Assembly (NCBI GenBank): GCA_030374805.1
Contig: JARGSG010000072.1
Coordinates: forward strand, 186,001 to 250,000
Direction of reading: 5' to 3'
Length of the DNA stretch: 64,000 bases
Origin: Gracilaria gracilis
Lineage: Eukaryota > Rhodophyta > Florideophyceae > Gracilariales > Gracilariaceae
The notes under the pieces are model-generated. The model did no database searches, had not been told where the DNA came from, and saw only the letters and a list, made by a program, of their open reading frames with translations. The position numbers were made by a program, and so were the translations under genes. Position 1 is the first letter of the stretch. Each line of letters opens with the position of its first letter. Below, in pieces: positions 31,309-41,729 of this stretch.

Positions 31309-32457
31309 ATGGACCAAGTTGGCATGAAGGACTCAAACTTCGATGTCGACCGAAATGGTTTCCTTGTAAGGCGAGCTCCAATTGATGGATCCCTTCAAAA
31401 GGTAGTGCCCAAGGTGCTGCCCCCCAGGGTGCTGTACCTTTCGCACTACCCGAAGCTATCCGGACACCCTGGAGGTACGAGAATGTACTACACCTTGAGG
31501 CAAGGGTATTACTGGCCCCACATGGCTCATGATATCTATACCTTTGTGGGTCAGTGCAAATCATGCGTACGAACCCGTGGAGGTCTCCGCAAGCACAGGA
31601 AATACTTGAAACTATTCCCAGCTGCGGGTCTTCTCGAATTCGTAGCAATAGACCTTCTACGGCCATTGCCGAAAACCACAGGGGGATATCAGTACATCAT
31701 CGTAATCACCGACAGGTTTTCGAAGCTCACCAGAGCCATATTTTTGAAGGACACGAAGTCTACGACCCTCGAGGGAGCGTTCTTGAACAACCGGATTTAC
31801 CCGTATGGTGCGCCACTCTATCTACCTACCGACAATGGTTCGAACTTAGCTTCGAAGTTCTTTGAAGCGGTTTGTAACCTCTTGGGTATTAAGCACCACT
31901 TCACTACTGCCTATCATCCGCAAACGAATGGGCAAGTGGAGCACTTTAACCGAACACTGGTATCTAGGTTACGCCACTATACCGAAGAACACCAAACTGG
32001 TTGGGACGCGCTCGTGCAGCCCTTGACATATGCATATAACCTTCAGGTTCATCGATTGACGCAGACTACGCCGTTCGACCTGATACTGTCAAGACACCCA
32101 CCAGGTATTGTTGTTGAAGGAGACCCACTAGAACAAGAAGCCGCCGAGTCGCTCACACCGTCACAGGTTAAACGGAATACCCTTTTGAGGTTGAGGCGTG
32201 CTCTCAAACATGCTGAGAGCAAGCTCACAGCATCCAAAAAGCGGTACAAGGAGGACTACGACCGAAAAGTAACCCAAGTGGTAACAGCTACGCCGGATCA
32301 ATACGTCTTTATTGACCACCCTTCAAATGGAGCTAAACCACGACCGGGTGATGAGGCCGATGATGAAGCTATTGATAGAGATATCAATTCTAAACTTCTT
32401 CCGAAATCATCGGGACCTTTCAAGGTAGTTCGGTCGACCGACCACAGACCACGGTAA
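31309..32457 (+). CDS. Gypsy integrase, intact left copy
   Basis: A 382-codon frame. The zinc-binding HHCC domain is visible as H...H (YLSHYPKLSGHPGG) and CKSCVRTRGG. The catalytic core has Asp in AIDLLRPLPK, Asp in LPTDNGSNLA and Glu in NGQVEHFNRTL, i.e. D,D-35-E. The C-terminal part has the GPY/F-type module (LLPKSSGPFKVV). The frame ends prematurely at 32457 by loss of one G relative to the right copy, which continues into the chromodomain tail. It would insert the element cDNA into the host genome. Confidence 0.88.
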   Translation: MDQVGMKDSNFDVDRNGFLVRRAPIDGSLQKVVPKVLPPRVLYLSHYPKLSGHPGGTRMYYTLRQGYYWPHMAHDIYTFVGQCKSCVRTRGGLRKHRKYLKLFPAAGLLEFVAIDLLRPLPKTTGGYQYIIVITDRFSKLTRAIFLKDTKSTTLEGAFLNNRIYPYGAPLYLPTDNGSNLASKFFEAVCNLLGIKHHFTTAYHPQTNGQVEHFNRTLVSRLRHYTEEHQTGWDALVQPLTYAYNLQVHRLTQTTPFDLILSRHPPGIVVEGDPLEQEAAESLTPSQVKRNTLLRLRRALKHAESKLTASKKRYKEDYDRKVTQVVTATPDQYVFIDHPSNGAKPRPGDEADDEAIDRDINSKLLPKSSGPFKVVRSTDHRPR

Positions 32458-32459
32458 CG

Positions 32460-32900
32460 GTGAACCAAGATGGTGTAGAGAATACGATCTCTATTGACAG
32501 AATCACGGTTGCACCTCGGACGGTTCAGTCCAGGAAGGAACGCAGAGAATCCGCGCGTGATCCACAAGCGGTTGCCCTGAGGACTCAGCCACGGGAAGAC
32601 GGGACACCCATCGAAGTTAATGATGACGCACAGGGTGACGACCCAGACTACGTACCACCTGCGGGGATTACGGTTGCTCCTTCAGAAAAAACAACTACCC
32701 CTAGTGGTATCAATCCTCATCTAAACCAAAGTGGTGAAAAGATACCATCTCAGGTCTCTAATGAGTTCCCAGTGGAACGCCTTGTAGGTCACCGCCGTAC
32801 CCAAGAAGGTCTAAATTACACAGTACGCTGGTATGGCTGGGGCGCTGACGGTGATACCGCCGAGCCGCCGTCAGCCATACCACACCACTTCAGGGTTTAA
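32460..32900 (+). pseudogene. Chromodomain-like C-terminal tail of integrase
   Basis: Continuation of integrase in another frame. It ends with VERLVGHRRTQEGLNY followed by VRWYGWG and an acidic DTAEPP, the layout of a degenerate chromodomain (V-E-x-L-x-H-R, Y-x-V-x-W, D-T-x-E-P). In chromoviruses this module tethers integrase to modified histones. The link to integrase is preserved in the right copy. Confidence 0.7.
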
Positions 32901-33943
32901 GGGTTAGGGTAAGCTACTGTAACCGCAAGGGAGAGGACATGCCGAATGATGGGTAAACCTTAGAGGTGATGCAGTCCCCTAAGGAAGGGGAAAAAGCATT
33001 GCAATTACGAGTACCAAAAACGGTTCAAATACATACCAGGAAGGTACAACCAGAAGAAGATCTCCGCGAAGGTACGTCCAAGGAGCGGTAGCGGTAAAGA
33101 CGGACGCGCCGTTGCACACGCGCCATGCACGTGCGCGGCACGCGTGCGAACCCGAACGGTGGAAACATTCAAAAAATTGTATCTTTTTATTTGACGAGGT
33201 ATACGCGCGCTGCTCGTGGCGCGCCGTGCAGAGTACCCGATTCGGTTTACACTATTTTGTGTAGGGAGCGAGCAACGGCATGGTCAAAAAATCTAAGTAT
33301 TTTGACCGTGCGGCGCTCCCGAACCGGCCATTCCCTGCCTCTGAAACCGCTTGGTTCTCGAGATACAGACCAAAAGAGTTTTCTGCGTTTTCACTACCAT
33401 ATGGAGGGGTAATTTCCCGGTCAAATATTTTGCTTCGCCTTGCAAGTAACTTCCAGGGTGAAACACCGCACGTGCGCCCATGCATGGTGAGAGGCCATGC
33501 AGAACCATCTCGGGACATTGCTGGCCACTGCGCACAAGCGCGTGGCACAACATCTGACCTCATGGGAAGTCCAAACTGCTCGCTGCGCCGCAAGAAGGCG
33601 CATCGGAGTACCAACGTGGTGAACCATACTGCGAGCACCAAAATGGATCAGGATAGAGCTAACTTACCTCCTGGAACTTACCTACAAGGAATAAACCTTC
33701 ACCCATCGTGGTAAGCTGGTCTAAGGAGGGGGGAGGAGAGTTCCAAAACCTAATTGGAGATGCGCAGAGCTAAGGAAGGGAGGGGGACCTGTTTTCGAGC
33801 TTCCTCCCTCGCTATGCACCGCATCTAAATGGCAATTGGAACCTAAAATGGAAACGCATAACTTTTAACTTTACTTGAAGAGTAACATCAATAGGGATGC
33901 AGGAGCAACGGGGCTCAAGCATAGACCCAAGTGGATACGACAA
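32901..33943. other. Spacer between pol and antisense ORF of the Gypsy element
   Basis: Frames of 129 (33252-33641 minus) and 144 codons (33280-33714 plus) overlap on opposite strands. Neither has a recognisable motif, so neither is called. Confidence 0.4.
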
Positions 33944-36900
33944 TCAACCTGATGGGTGAGTGGCAAAGTGAGGCCCCGAGGAGCCTCCAGCTGAGGATCC
34001 CCGACCCGGAGTGGTGTTCTGATGGGCTCCCGGCCAAGGCTGGAAGAGATGAGCCTGGCATGGAGCCTGGCTAGGTGCGCTACCATGACCCACGGGGGTA
34101 CTAGTAGGCACGCTGACGCATGGCATTAAGTCGGGACCCATCGGAGGTGGCGCGCGCGCCTGCGCAACCGACGGAGGTCCCGACGACCCGGTGTGGAGAG
34201 GGGCCTGTGGAGCGGCTAGAAGGCCGGGGTTTAGTCTGGCATCAAGTAGGGGATCCTCCAACGGGTTTGTAGGCGTCGGACCCATGGCCGTCACTAGTCC
34301 TGCCACCTGGTTGGTAGCCATCTGGTAGAGCTCTACCTGGAACCGGTTCCGGAACTCACCAATTTGGGAAAAGGGTCGCATGTACTGTGCATGAAGAGGC
34401 AGGATGCTTTCCAGAATGGTAAGAGCTTCGACCACAGAGGTAGGACCCGCCCGCTGGAAGTTCACCACGCAGGCTTGGCGGACCCGAGCCATTAAACCTG
34501 AAATAGGCTGGGAGTCCACCTGAGAAGGGGCAGGCGGCGCAGCCGCAGCGATGACACCCCCGAGGATAGCCCGCGGAGGCCCATCAACCCTTTTGGTACT
34601 GGGAAGAAGAGGGGTTACACCAGTATGGGCAGGCGTGTTGCGTCCCTCCGGAGCGGAAGTAGGTGCTGAAGTGACCACAGGGGTAGCCGCTGTCGATTCC
34701 ATCACGGTTGAGAATGGCTTGGGACTTTCTGGAGGCCCCTGATCGGTCGGTGCCCCGGAGTAGCGTTGCTTAGCGCGGGATAAACCCTTCAAGGACACCG
34801 GATCGAAAACCTCCCACCCCTGCTTGGCTTCCCGCGGGAAACTCTCCACTTGGGTAAGCAACGACTCCAGCTGCTCAGTGGAGTAGTCCGTACCTGCCAC
34901 AATGGTTCCGAGTTCAAATAGTCGGATGTCGCGAATGACCCTCGAGAGAATGAAGAACATACGACCAGGAGGTTGCACACCGTCACGGTAAATCTCGGCT
35001 TCTCGAGAACGACAATCCCAGTCAATACCGTCACGAGCAGCCTGCAGAGCCAGGACTGCCACCAACACGGCCCATTCCGCGAGGCCAATCGACCAAATGA
35101 GGTAATACCGATCGTGGTTACGGGTGATATAGCTCCCGAAGTAGGCCAACACCGGTGGAGTTGGGACGCTAAGCGACATCGGAACCTCATAGGCATTCCA
35201 CCAATCGGGTCGGGCCACATACCAAGAAGTTCTTCCCTTATTAGGTTGTGAGAAGAACTCCACATTATGGAACCCATGCATGACGCGTTTGAAGCTGGAC
35301 GGGGTGCGAATGCGAATCTCGGTGGCAGCATCCACCCCCCACCTACGACGGTTAACCCAATGGATGGTATTTTAAGACCTATCGAGGCAAACTAAATGTG
35401 GAGAAGCCGGAAGGTACTGCTGCGGAAGGGAGTCGTACTGACAGATCTTCACAACCAGACGTCGGTAATATTGGAGCTCCAGTTCAATACGAACGTACGG
35501 CAGATCGCTGGGATAAAGTAAGGGAATGAAATACCTCATTGGTGTCTGTCGCTGGCGGCTCTCATAGCAGGCCAGCCGACCCTGACGAGGTTGAGATTCT
35601 TTATCCCGACGGTGGAGCGTCTGCGGGACGGAGCGGAGACGCTCGCAATCCCAACGAAACAAACCCCAGTAGGTATCCAGAGTCGGACGTCGCAAGACGT
35701 CGGGAAGCGAGGTGTTCTCCGGCGCCACCGGCCAGTACCGGCGGTACAGCGTCGCTTGCGAAACCATTTTTGGATCGATCCCGAAGGTACCATGTTGGGA
35801 AACGTTCCAATCGGCCGTGGTGAACGCTTCCAAACCATAATACGAAATCCTACGAAGACTCTCGGGCTCCGGACCATACGGGTCCTGGATCCCCTCGTGA
35901 ATCCCTTGAGGTTGATGCGAGGCAGATTGAACCGGCTGGCTCCGGAAACCTGTTTGGATGCGCGTATGGTACAACGCAGTACCGCGCGAACCAGACTTGG
36001 TAATGCCGCTTCCGCGACCGCGCGAAGGACCGACACCCGACATGGTGTGATGAGTACCGCGAGGGAGTGGTTGAGACGCCGAGCATTCGACCGCAGGAGT
36101 GAATCGAATTGGCTTTTTATCCACAATGAGTGATTCACTAGAGCTGATGCTCAAAACCTCCACCTGTTCGAGGCTCCATGCTGGTTCAACCATTAGGGTA
36201 TCGGCATTGGTCGCCAATGGCGCGCCGTCTCTTGGGGTTACCTCGTACGGCTGACCAACATGGGGAACCGACAATCGCCGTGTACCACTACGGGTGCAAG
36301 CCCGCACGCTGGTACCAGGGCTACTTATGTGGTTCAGATAAGGATCGGGGGTCACCATAAACGGATTGAACCTTGTCGGTCGGACGAGAAGCCACAGCGG
36401 CGCGAGCCAGTATAGGCAAACCGCAAGAGGTACGAATGTAACCAGAAGGGAGAACGGTGGGACAACCTCGAAGGAGTCAGTGGCAGCGCCCCGAAGGGAC
36501 GGAGACGGAACCTGAAGGTTACAGCGCGTCGTCAGCGCGACAAGCCGCCACCAAGGGGGCGCCAAAATCCTGCACGGTACAGCCCGCACAAGAGCGCAAA
36601 GCTGCGCCGCGTATCTCAATGGGTGTGACGACGTGGAATGGGCGACCGAAGCCCTGAATCCGTTAAGGTGTATGCAGACGCGGGCTGGTAGTCGAACCTC
36701 GAAGGCGCACAACGGGCGCGCGGCGCGCCCGAAACCACGAATGGGGAAGGAAAAGCCGCTGTCGGTAGTGACCCAAATGGAGAACTGGCCCGCTCCGTAT
36801 CGCCGAGCGAGCGCGATGCACGGTGCGAAATGGCACGCGGACTGCGCCGTTGACCAAAGGTGTACGATGATGCAACCGGCTTGGTGAGAGGATCTAGGAC

Positions 36901-37006
36901 CCACGAGGGCGTGGCTCAGGGTAGGAAGGGGGTCTGTAGTACAATTATATCTCAATGGGTTGGTGCCAAGCGAGCCTACTTGTGCGCCTTGCTGGCTGCA
37001 CGGCAC
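33944..37006 (-). CDS. Long antisense ORF of the Gypsy element, one internal TAA (left)
   Basis: One minus-strand frame, about 1020 codons, opens inside the 3' LTR and runs back towards the end of pol. It is cut only by TAA at 35372-35374; before it lie 544 codons, after it about 475. The true start is probably downstream of 37006: Met codons at 36358, 36193 or 36043 precede the more protein-like part. No family is recognised. Visible features are a Trp/Tyr/Arg-rich middle, a hydrophobic stretch LIWSIGLAEWAVLVAVLAL, and a Pro/Ser/Gly-rich C-terminus. The stop lies in a 36-nt GT...AG segment (35343-35378). The sequence is nearly identical in the right arm. Function unknown. Confidence 0.6.
35343..35378 (-). 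other. Candidate 36-nt intron removing the TAA of the antisense ORF
   Basis: GTCTTAAAAT ... TCGTAG, 36 nt, divisible by three, with a TTAAC branch-like motif. Removal joins the two halves of the antisense frame with no stop. It is very short for an intron, so readthrough or a plain nonsense mutation remain alternatives. Confidence 0.35.
36918..36932 (+). other. Polypurine tract of the Gypsy element
   Basis: AGGGTAGGAAGGGGG, two bases before the 3' LTR; expected primer site for plus-strand DNA synthesis. Confidence 0.6.
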
Positions 37007-37444
37007 CGAATTGGTATTCCGTTTTTTTATAATTTCTAATTCCTAAATTATAATTTAGTTTAACATAACATTGCTGGCTCATGACAGTAGGTCATGGGCA
37101 CAACCGATGGCGTCATGCCCGCATGGGAGACCGGCGTCGGTGCACCTTGCATATATTGTGGTGCACCCCGCCTTCCCCATCGGGTATTGTAGAGTCAGGC
37201 ACCACTAGGGCAGTAACTATACCACCTTGGCTACTTGCTACTCTATTACTATTCAGGTTTTTCCGCGCGTCGACATCTACTACCGTAAATCTACACGGCC
37301 TAGACTAGTTGCCCACGCCGTTTGCCCCTGCGGGTTTCAGGTGCCCTACTACCATATTGGTTGTGTGTTTTCCCCTTTAGGTTGAGCCCTCGCCGCGCTC
37401 CCTCTACCAGGCGGACCCCACACCTTATCGGTATTTGTACGACA
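36935..37444 (+). repeat. Chromodomain Gypsy 3' LTR, left
   Basis: 510 bp with the same ends as the 5' LTR. Its 3' edge is the junction with the inverted right-arm LTR. Confidence 0.9.
37182..37444. other. Unpaired centre of the palindrome
   Basis: This is the 3' half of the left Gypsy LTR. It has no partner in the right arm, where the mirrored LTR is cut off at 37445. The left LTR ends in CA at 37444 and the inverted truncated LTR follows at once, with at most two filler bases. There is no other spacer DNA. Confidence 0.85.
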
Positions 37445-37691
37445 CCTTACAATACCCGATGGGGAAGGCGGGGTGCACAAGGTGCACCGACGCCGATCTC
37501 CCATGCGGGCATGACGTCATCGGTTGTGCCCATGACCTACTGTCATGGGCCAGCAATGTTAAGCTAAACTAAATTATAAATCAGGAATTAGAGATTATAA
37601 AATACAGAATACCCATTGGGTGCCGTGCAGCCAGCAAGGCGCACAAGTAGGCTCACGCGGCACCAACCCATTGAGGTCTCATTGTACAACA
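37445..37691 (-). repeat. Truncated, inverted 3' LTR of the right-arm Gypsy element
   Basis: 247 bp matching the first half of the LTR (TG end at 37691) and stopping after TATTGTAA. The missing half would have overlapped the palindrome centre. Confidence 0.87.
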
Positions 37692-40682
37692 GAACCCCTT
37701 CCTACCCTGATCCACGCCCTAGTGGCTCCTAGATCCTCTCACCAAGTCGGTTGCATCGTCGTACCCCCTTGGTCAACGGCGCAACCCTCGTGCCATTTCT
37801 CACCGTGCGTCGTGCTCGCTCTGCGATACGGAGGGGGCCTGTTCTCCATTTGGGTCACTACCGACAGCGGCTTTTCCTTCCCCATTCGTGGTTTCGGGCG
37901 CGCCACGCGCCCGTTGTGCGCCTTCGAGGTTCGACTACCAGCCCGCGTCTGCATACACCTTAACGGATTCAGGGCTTCGGTCACCCATTCCACGTCGTCA
38001 CACCCATTGAGATACGCGGCGCAGCTTTGCGCTCTTGTGCGGGCTGTACCGTGCAGGATTTTGGCGCCCCCTTGGTGGTGGCTTGTCGCGCTGACGACGC
38101 GTTGTAACCTTCAGGTTCCGTCTCCGTCCCTTCGAGGCGCTGCCACTGACTCCTTCGAGGTTGTCCCACCGTTCTCCCTTCTGGTTACATTCGTACCTCT
38201 TGCGGTTTGCCTATACTGGCTCGCGCCGCTGTGGCTTCTCGTCCGACCGACAAGGTTCAATCCGTTTATGGTGACCCCCGATCCTTATCTGAACCACATA
38301 AGTAGCCCTGGTACCAGCGTGCGGGCTTGCACCCGTAGTGGTACACGGCGATTGTCGGTTCCCCATGTTGGTCAGCCGTACGAGGTAACCCCAAGAGACG
38401 GCGCGCCATTGGCGGCCAATGCCGATACCCTAATGGTTGAACCAGCATGGAGCCTCGAACAGGTGGAGGTTTTGAGCATCAGCTCTAGTGAATCACTCAT
38501 TGTGGATAAAAAGCCAATTCGATTCACTCCTGCGGTCGAATGCTCGGCGTCTCAACCACTCCCTCGCGGTACTCATCACACCATGTCGGGTGTCGGTCCT
38601 TCGCGCGGTCGCGGAAGCGGCATTACCAAGTCTGGTTCGCGCGGTACTGCGTTGTACCATACGCGCATCCAAACAGGTTTCCGGAGCCAGCCGGTTCAAT
38701 CTGCCTCGCATCAACCTCAAGGGATTCACGAGGGGATCCAGGACCCGTATGGTCCGGAGCCCGAGAGTCTTCGTAGGATTTCGTATTATGGTTTGGAAGC
38801 GTTCACCACGGCCGATTGGAACGTTTCCCAACATGGTACCTTCGGGATCGATCCAAAAATGGTTTCGCAAGCGACGCTGTACCGCCGGTACTGGCCGGTG
38901 GCGCCGGAGAACACCTCGCTTCCCGACGTCTTGCGACGTCCGACTCTGGATACCTACTGGGGTTTGTTTCGTTGGGATTGCGAGCGTCTCCGCTCCGTCC
39001 CGCAGACGCTCCACCGTCGGGATAAAGAATCTCAACCTCGTCAGGGTCGGCTGGCCTGCTATGAGAGCCGCCAGCGACAGACACCAATGAGGTATTTCAT
39101 TCCCTTACTTTATCCCAGCGATCTGCCGTACGTTCGTATTGAACTGGAGCTCCAATATTACCGACGTCTGGTTGTGAAGATCTGTCAGTACGACTCCCTT
39201 CCGCAGCAGTACCTTCCGGCTTCTCCACATTTAGTTTGCCTCGATAGGTCTTAAAATACCATCCATTGGGTTAACCGTCGTAGGTGGGGGGTGGATGCTG
39301 CCACCGAGACTCGCATTCGCACCCCGTCCAGCTTCAAACGCGTCATGCATGGGTTCCATAATGTGGAGTTCTTCTCACAACCTAATAAGGGAAGAACTTC
39401 TTGGTATGTGGCCCGACCCGATTGGTGGAATGCCTATGAGGTTCCGATGTCGCTTAGCGTCCCAACTCCACCGGTGTTGGCCTACTTCGGGAGCTATATC
39501 ACCCGTAACCACGATCGGTATTACCTCATTTGGTCGATTGGCCTCGCGGAATGGGCCGTGTTGGTGGCAGTCCTGGCTCTGCAGGCTGCTCGTGACGGTA
39601 TTGACTGGGATTGTCGTTCTCGAGAAGCCGAGATTTACCGTGACGGTGTGCAACCTCCTGGTCGTATGTTCTTCATTCTCTCGAGGGTCATTCGCGACAT
39701 CCGACTATTTGAACTCGGAACCATTGTGGCAGGTACGGACTACTCCACTGAGCAGCTGGAGTCGTTGCTTACCCAAGTGGAGAGTTTCCCGCGGGAAGCC
39801 AAGCAGGGGTGGGAGGTTTTCGATCCGGTGTCCTTGAAGGGTTTATCCCGCGCTAAGCAACGCTACTCCGGGGCACCGACCGATCAGGGGCCTCCAGAAA
39901 GTCCCAAGCCATTCTCAACCGTGATGGAATCGACAGCGGCTACCCCTGTGGTCACTTCAGCACCTACTTCCGCTCCGGAGGGACGCAACACGCCTGCCCA
40001 TACTGGTGTAACCCCTCTTCTTCCCAGTACCAAAAGGGTTGATGGGCCTCCGCGGGCTATCCTCGGGGGTGTCATCGCTGCGGCTGCGCCGCCTGCCCCT
40101 TCTCAGGTGGACTCCCAGCCTATTTCAGGTTTAATGGCTCGGGTCCGCCAAGCCTGCGTGGTGAACTTCCAGCGGGCGGGTCCTACCTCTGTGGTCGAAG
40201 CTCTTACCATTCTGGAAAGCATCCTGCCTCTTCATGCACAGTACATGCGACCCTTTTCCCAAATTGGTGAGTTCCGGAACCGGTTCCAGGTAGAGCTCTA
40301 CCAGATGGCTACCAACCAGGTGGCAGGACTAGTGACGGCCATGGGTCCGACGCCTACAAACCCGTTGGAGGATCCCCTACTTGATGCCAGACTAAACCCC
40401 GGCCTTCTAGCCGCTCCACAGGCCCCTCTCCACACCGGGTCGTCGGGACCTCCGTCGGTTGCGCAGGCGCGCGCGCCACCTCCGATGGGTCCCGACTTAA
40501 TGCCATGCGTCAGCGTGCCTACTAGTACCCCCGTGGGTCATGGTAGCGCACCTAGCCAGGCTCCATGCCAGGCTCATCTCTTCCAGCCTTGGCCGGGAGC
40601 CCATCAGAACACCACTCCGGGTCGGGGATCCTCAGCTGGAGGCTCCTCGGGGCCTCACTTTGCCACTCACCCATCAGGTTGA
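37620..40682 (+). CDS. Long antisense ORF of the Gypsy element, one internal TAA (right)
   Basis: Mirror of 33944-37006. The first 544 codons end in TAA at 39252-39254 and the frame resumes to 40682. The first ~100 codons, next to and within the LTR, differ from the left arm at roughly one residue in six. After that the two copies are almost identical (one residue difference noticed in the last 463 codons). The same 36-nt GT...AG segment lies at 39248-39283. No function is assigned. Confidence 0.6.
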
Positions 40683-41729
40683 TTGTCGTATCCACTTGGG
40701 TCTATGCTTGAGCCCCGTTGCTCCTGCATCCCTATTGATGTTACTCTTCAAGTAAAGTTAAAAGTTATGCGTTTCCATTTTAGGTTCCAATTGCCATTTA
40801 GATGCGGTGCATAGCGAGGGAGGAAGCTCGAAAACAGGTCCCCCTCCCTTCCTTAGCTCTGCGCATCTCCAATTAGGTTTTGGAACTCTCCTCCCCCCTC
40901 CTTAGACCAGCTTACCACGATGGGTGAAGGTTTATTCCTTGTAGGTAAGTTCCAGGAGGTAAGTTAGCTCTATCCTGATCCATTTTGGTGCTCGCAGTAT
41001 GGTTCACCACGTTGGTACTCCGATGCGCCTTCTTGCGGCGCAGCGAGCAGTTTGGACTTCCCATGAGGTCAGATGTTGTGCCACGCGCTTGTGCGCAGTG
41101 GCCAGCAATGTCCCGAGATGGTTCTGCATGGCCTCTCACCATGCATGGGCGCACGTGCGGTGTTTCACCCTGGAAGTTACTTGCAAGGCGAAGCAAAATA
41201 TTTGACCGGGAAATTACCCCTCCATATGGTAGTGAAAACGCAGAAAACTCTTTTGGTCTGTATCTCGAGAACCAAGCGGTTTCAGAGGCAGGGAATGGCC
41301 GGTTCGGGAGCGCCGCACGGTCAAAATACTTAGATTTTTTGACCATGCCGTTGCTCGCTCCCTACACAAAATAGTGTAAACCGAATCGGGTACTCTGCAC
41401 GGCGCGCCACGAGCAGCGCGCGTATACCTCGTCAAATAAAAAAGATACAATTTTTTGAATGTTTCCACCGTTCGGGTTCGCACGCGTGCCGCGCACGTGC
41501 ATGGCGCGTGTGCAACGGCGCGTCCGTCTTTACCGCTACCGCTCCTTGGACGTACCTTCGCGGAGATCTTCTTCTGGTTGTACCTTCCTGGTATGTATTT
41601 GAACCGTTTTTTGGTACTCGTAATTGCAATGCTTTTTCCCCTTCCTTAGGGGACTGCATCACCTCTAAGGTTTACCCATCATTCGGCATGTCCTCTCCCT
41701 TGCGGTTACAGTAGCTTACCCTAACCCTT
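40683..41729. other. Spacer of the right Gypsy element
   Basis: Mirror of 32901-33943; unsupported overlapping frames only. Confidence 0.4.

Larger units (their letters stand above)
25881..37444 (+). mobile_element. Chromodomain Gypsy LTR retrotransposon, left copy, with antisense ORF
   Basis: An 11.6-kb element with 509/510-bp LTRs (TG/CA ends), a candidate primer-binding site TGGTCTCCCGAC 3 nt after the 5' LTR, and a purine tract AGGGTAGGAAGGGGG before the 3' LTR. Sense order: gag, protease, RT, RNase H, integrase with GPF module, chromodomain-like tail. About 4 kb between the end of pol and the 3' LTR holds a long antisense frame. gag and pol carry several stops and frameshifts; integrase is intact in this copy. 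No target duplication can be checked because the 3' LTR abuts the palindrome centre. Confidence 0.9.
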
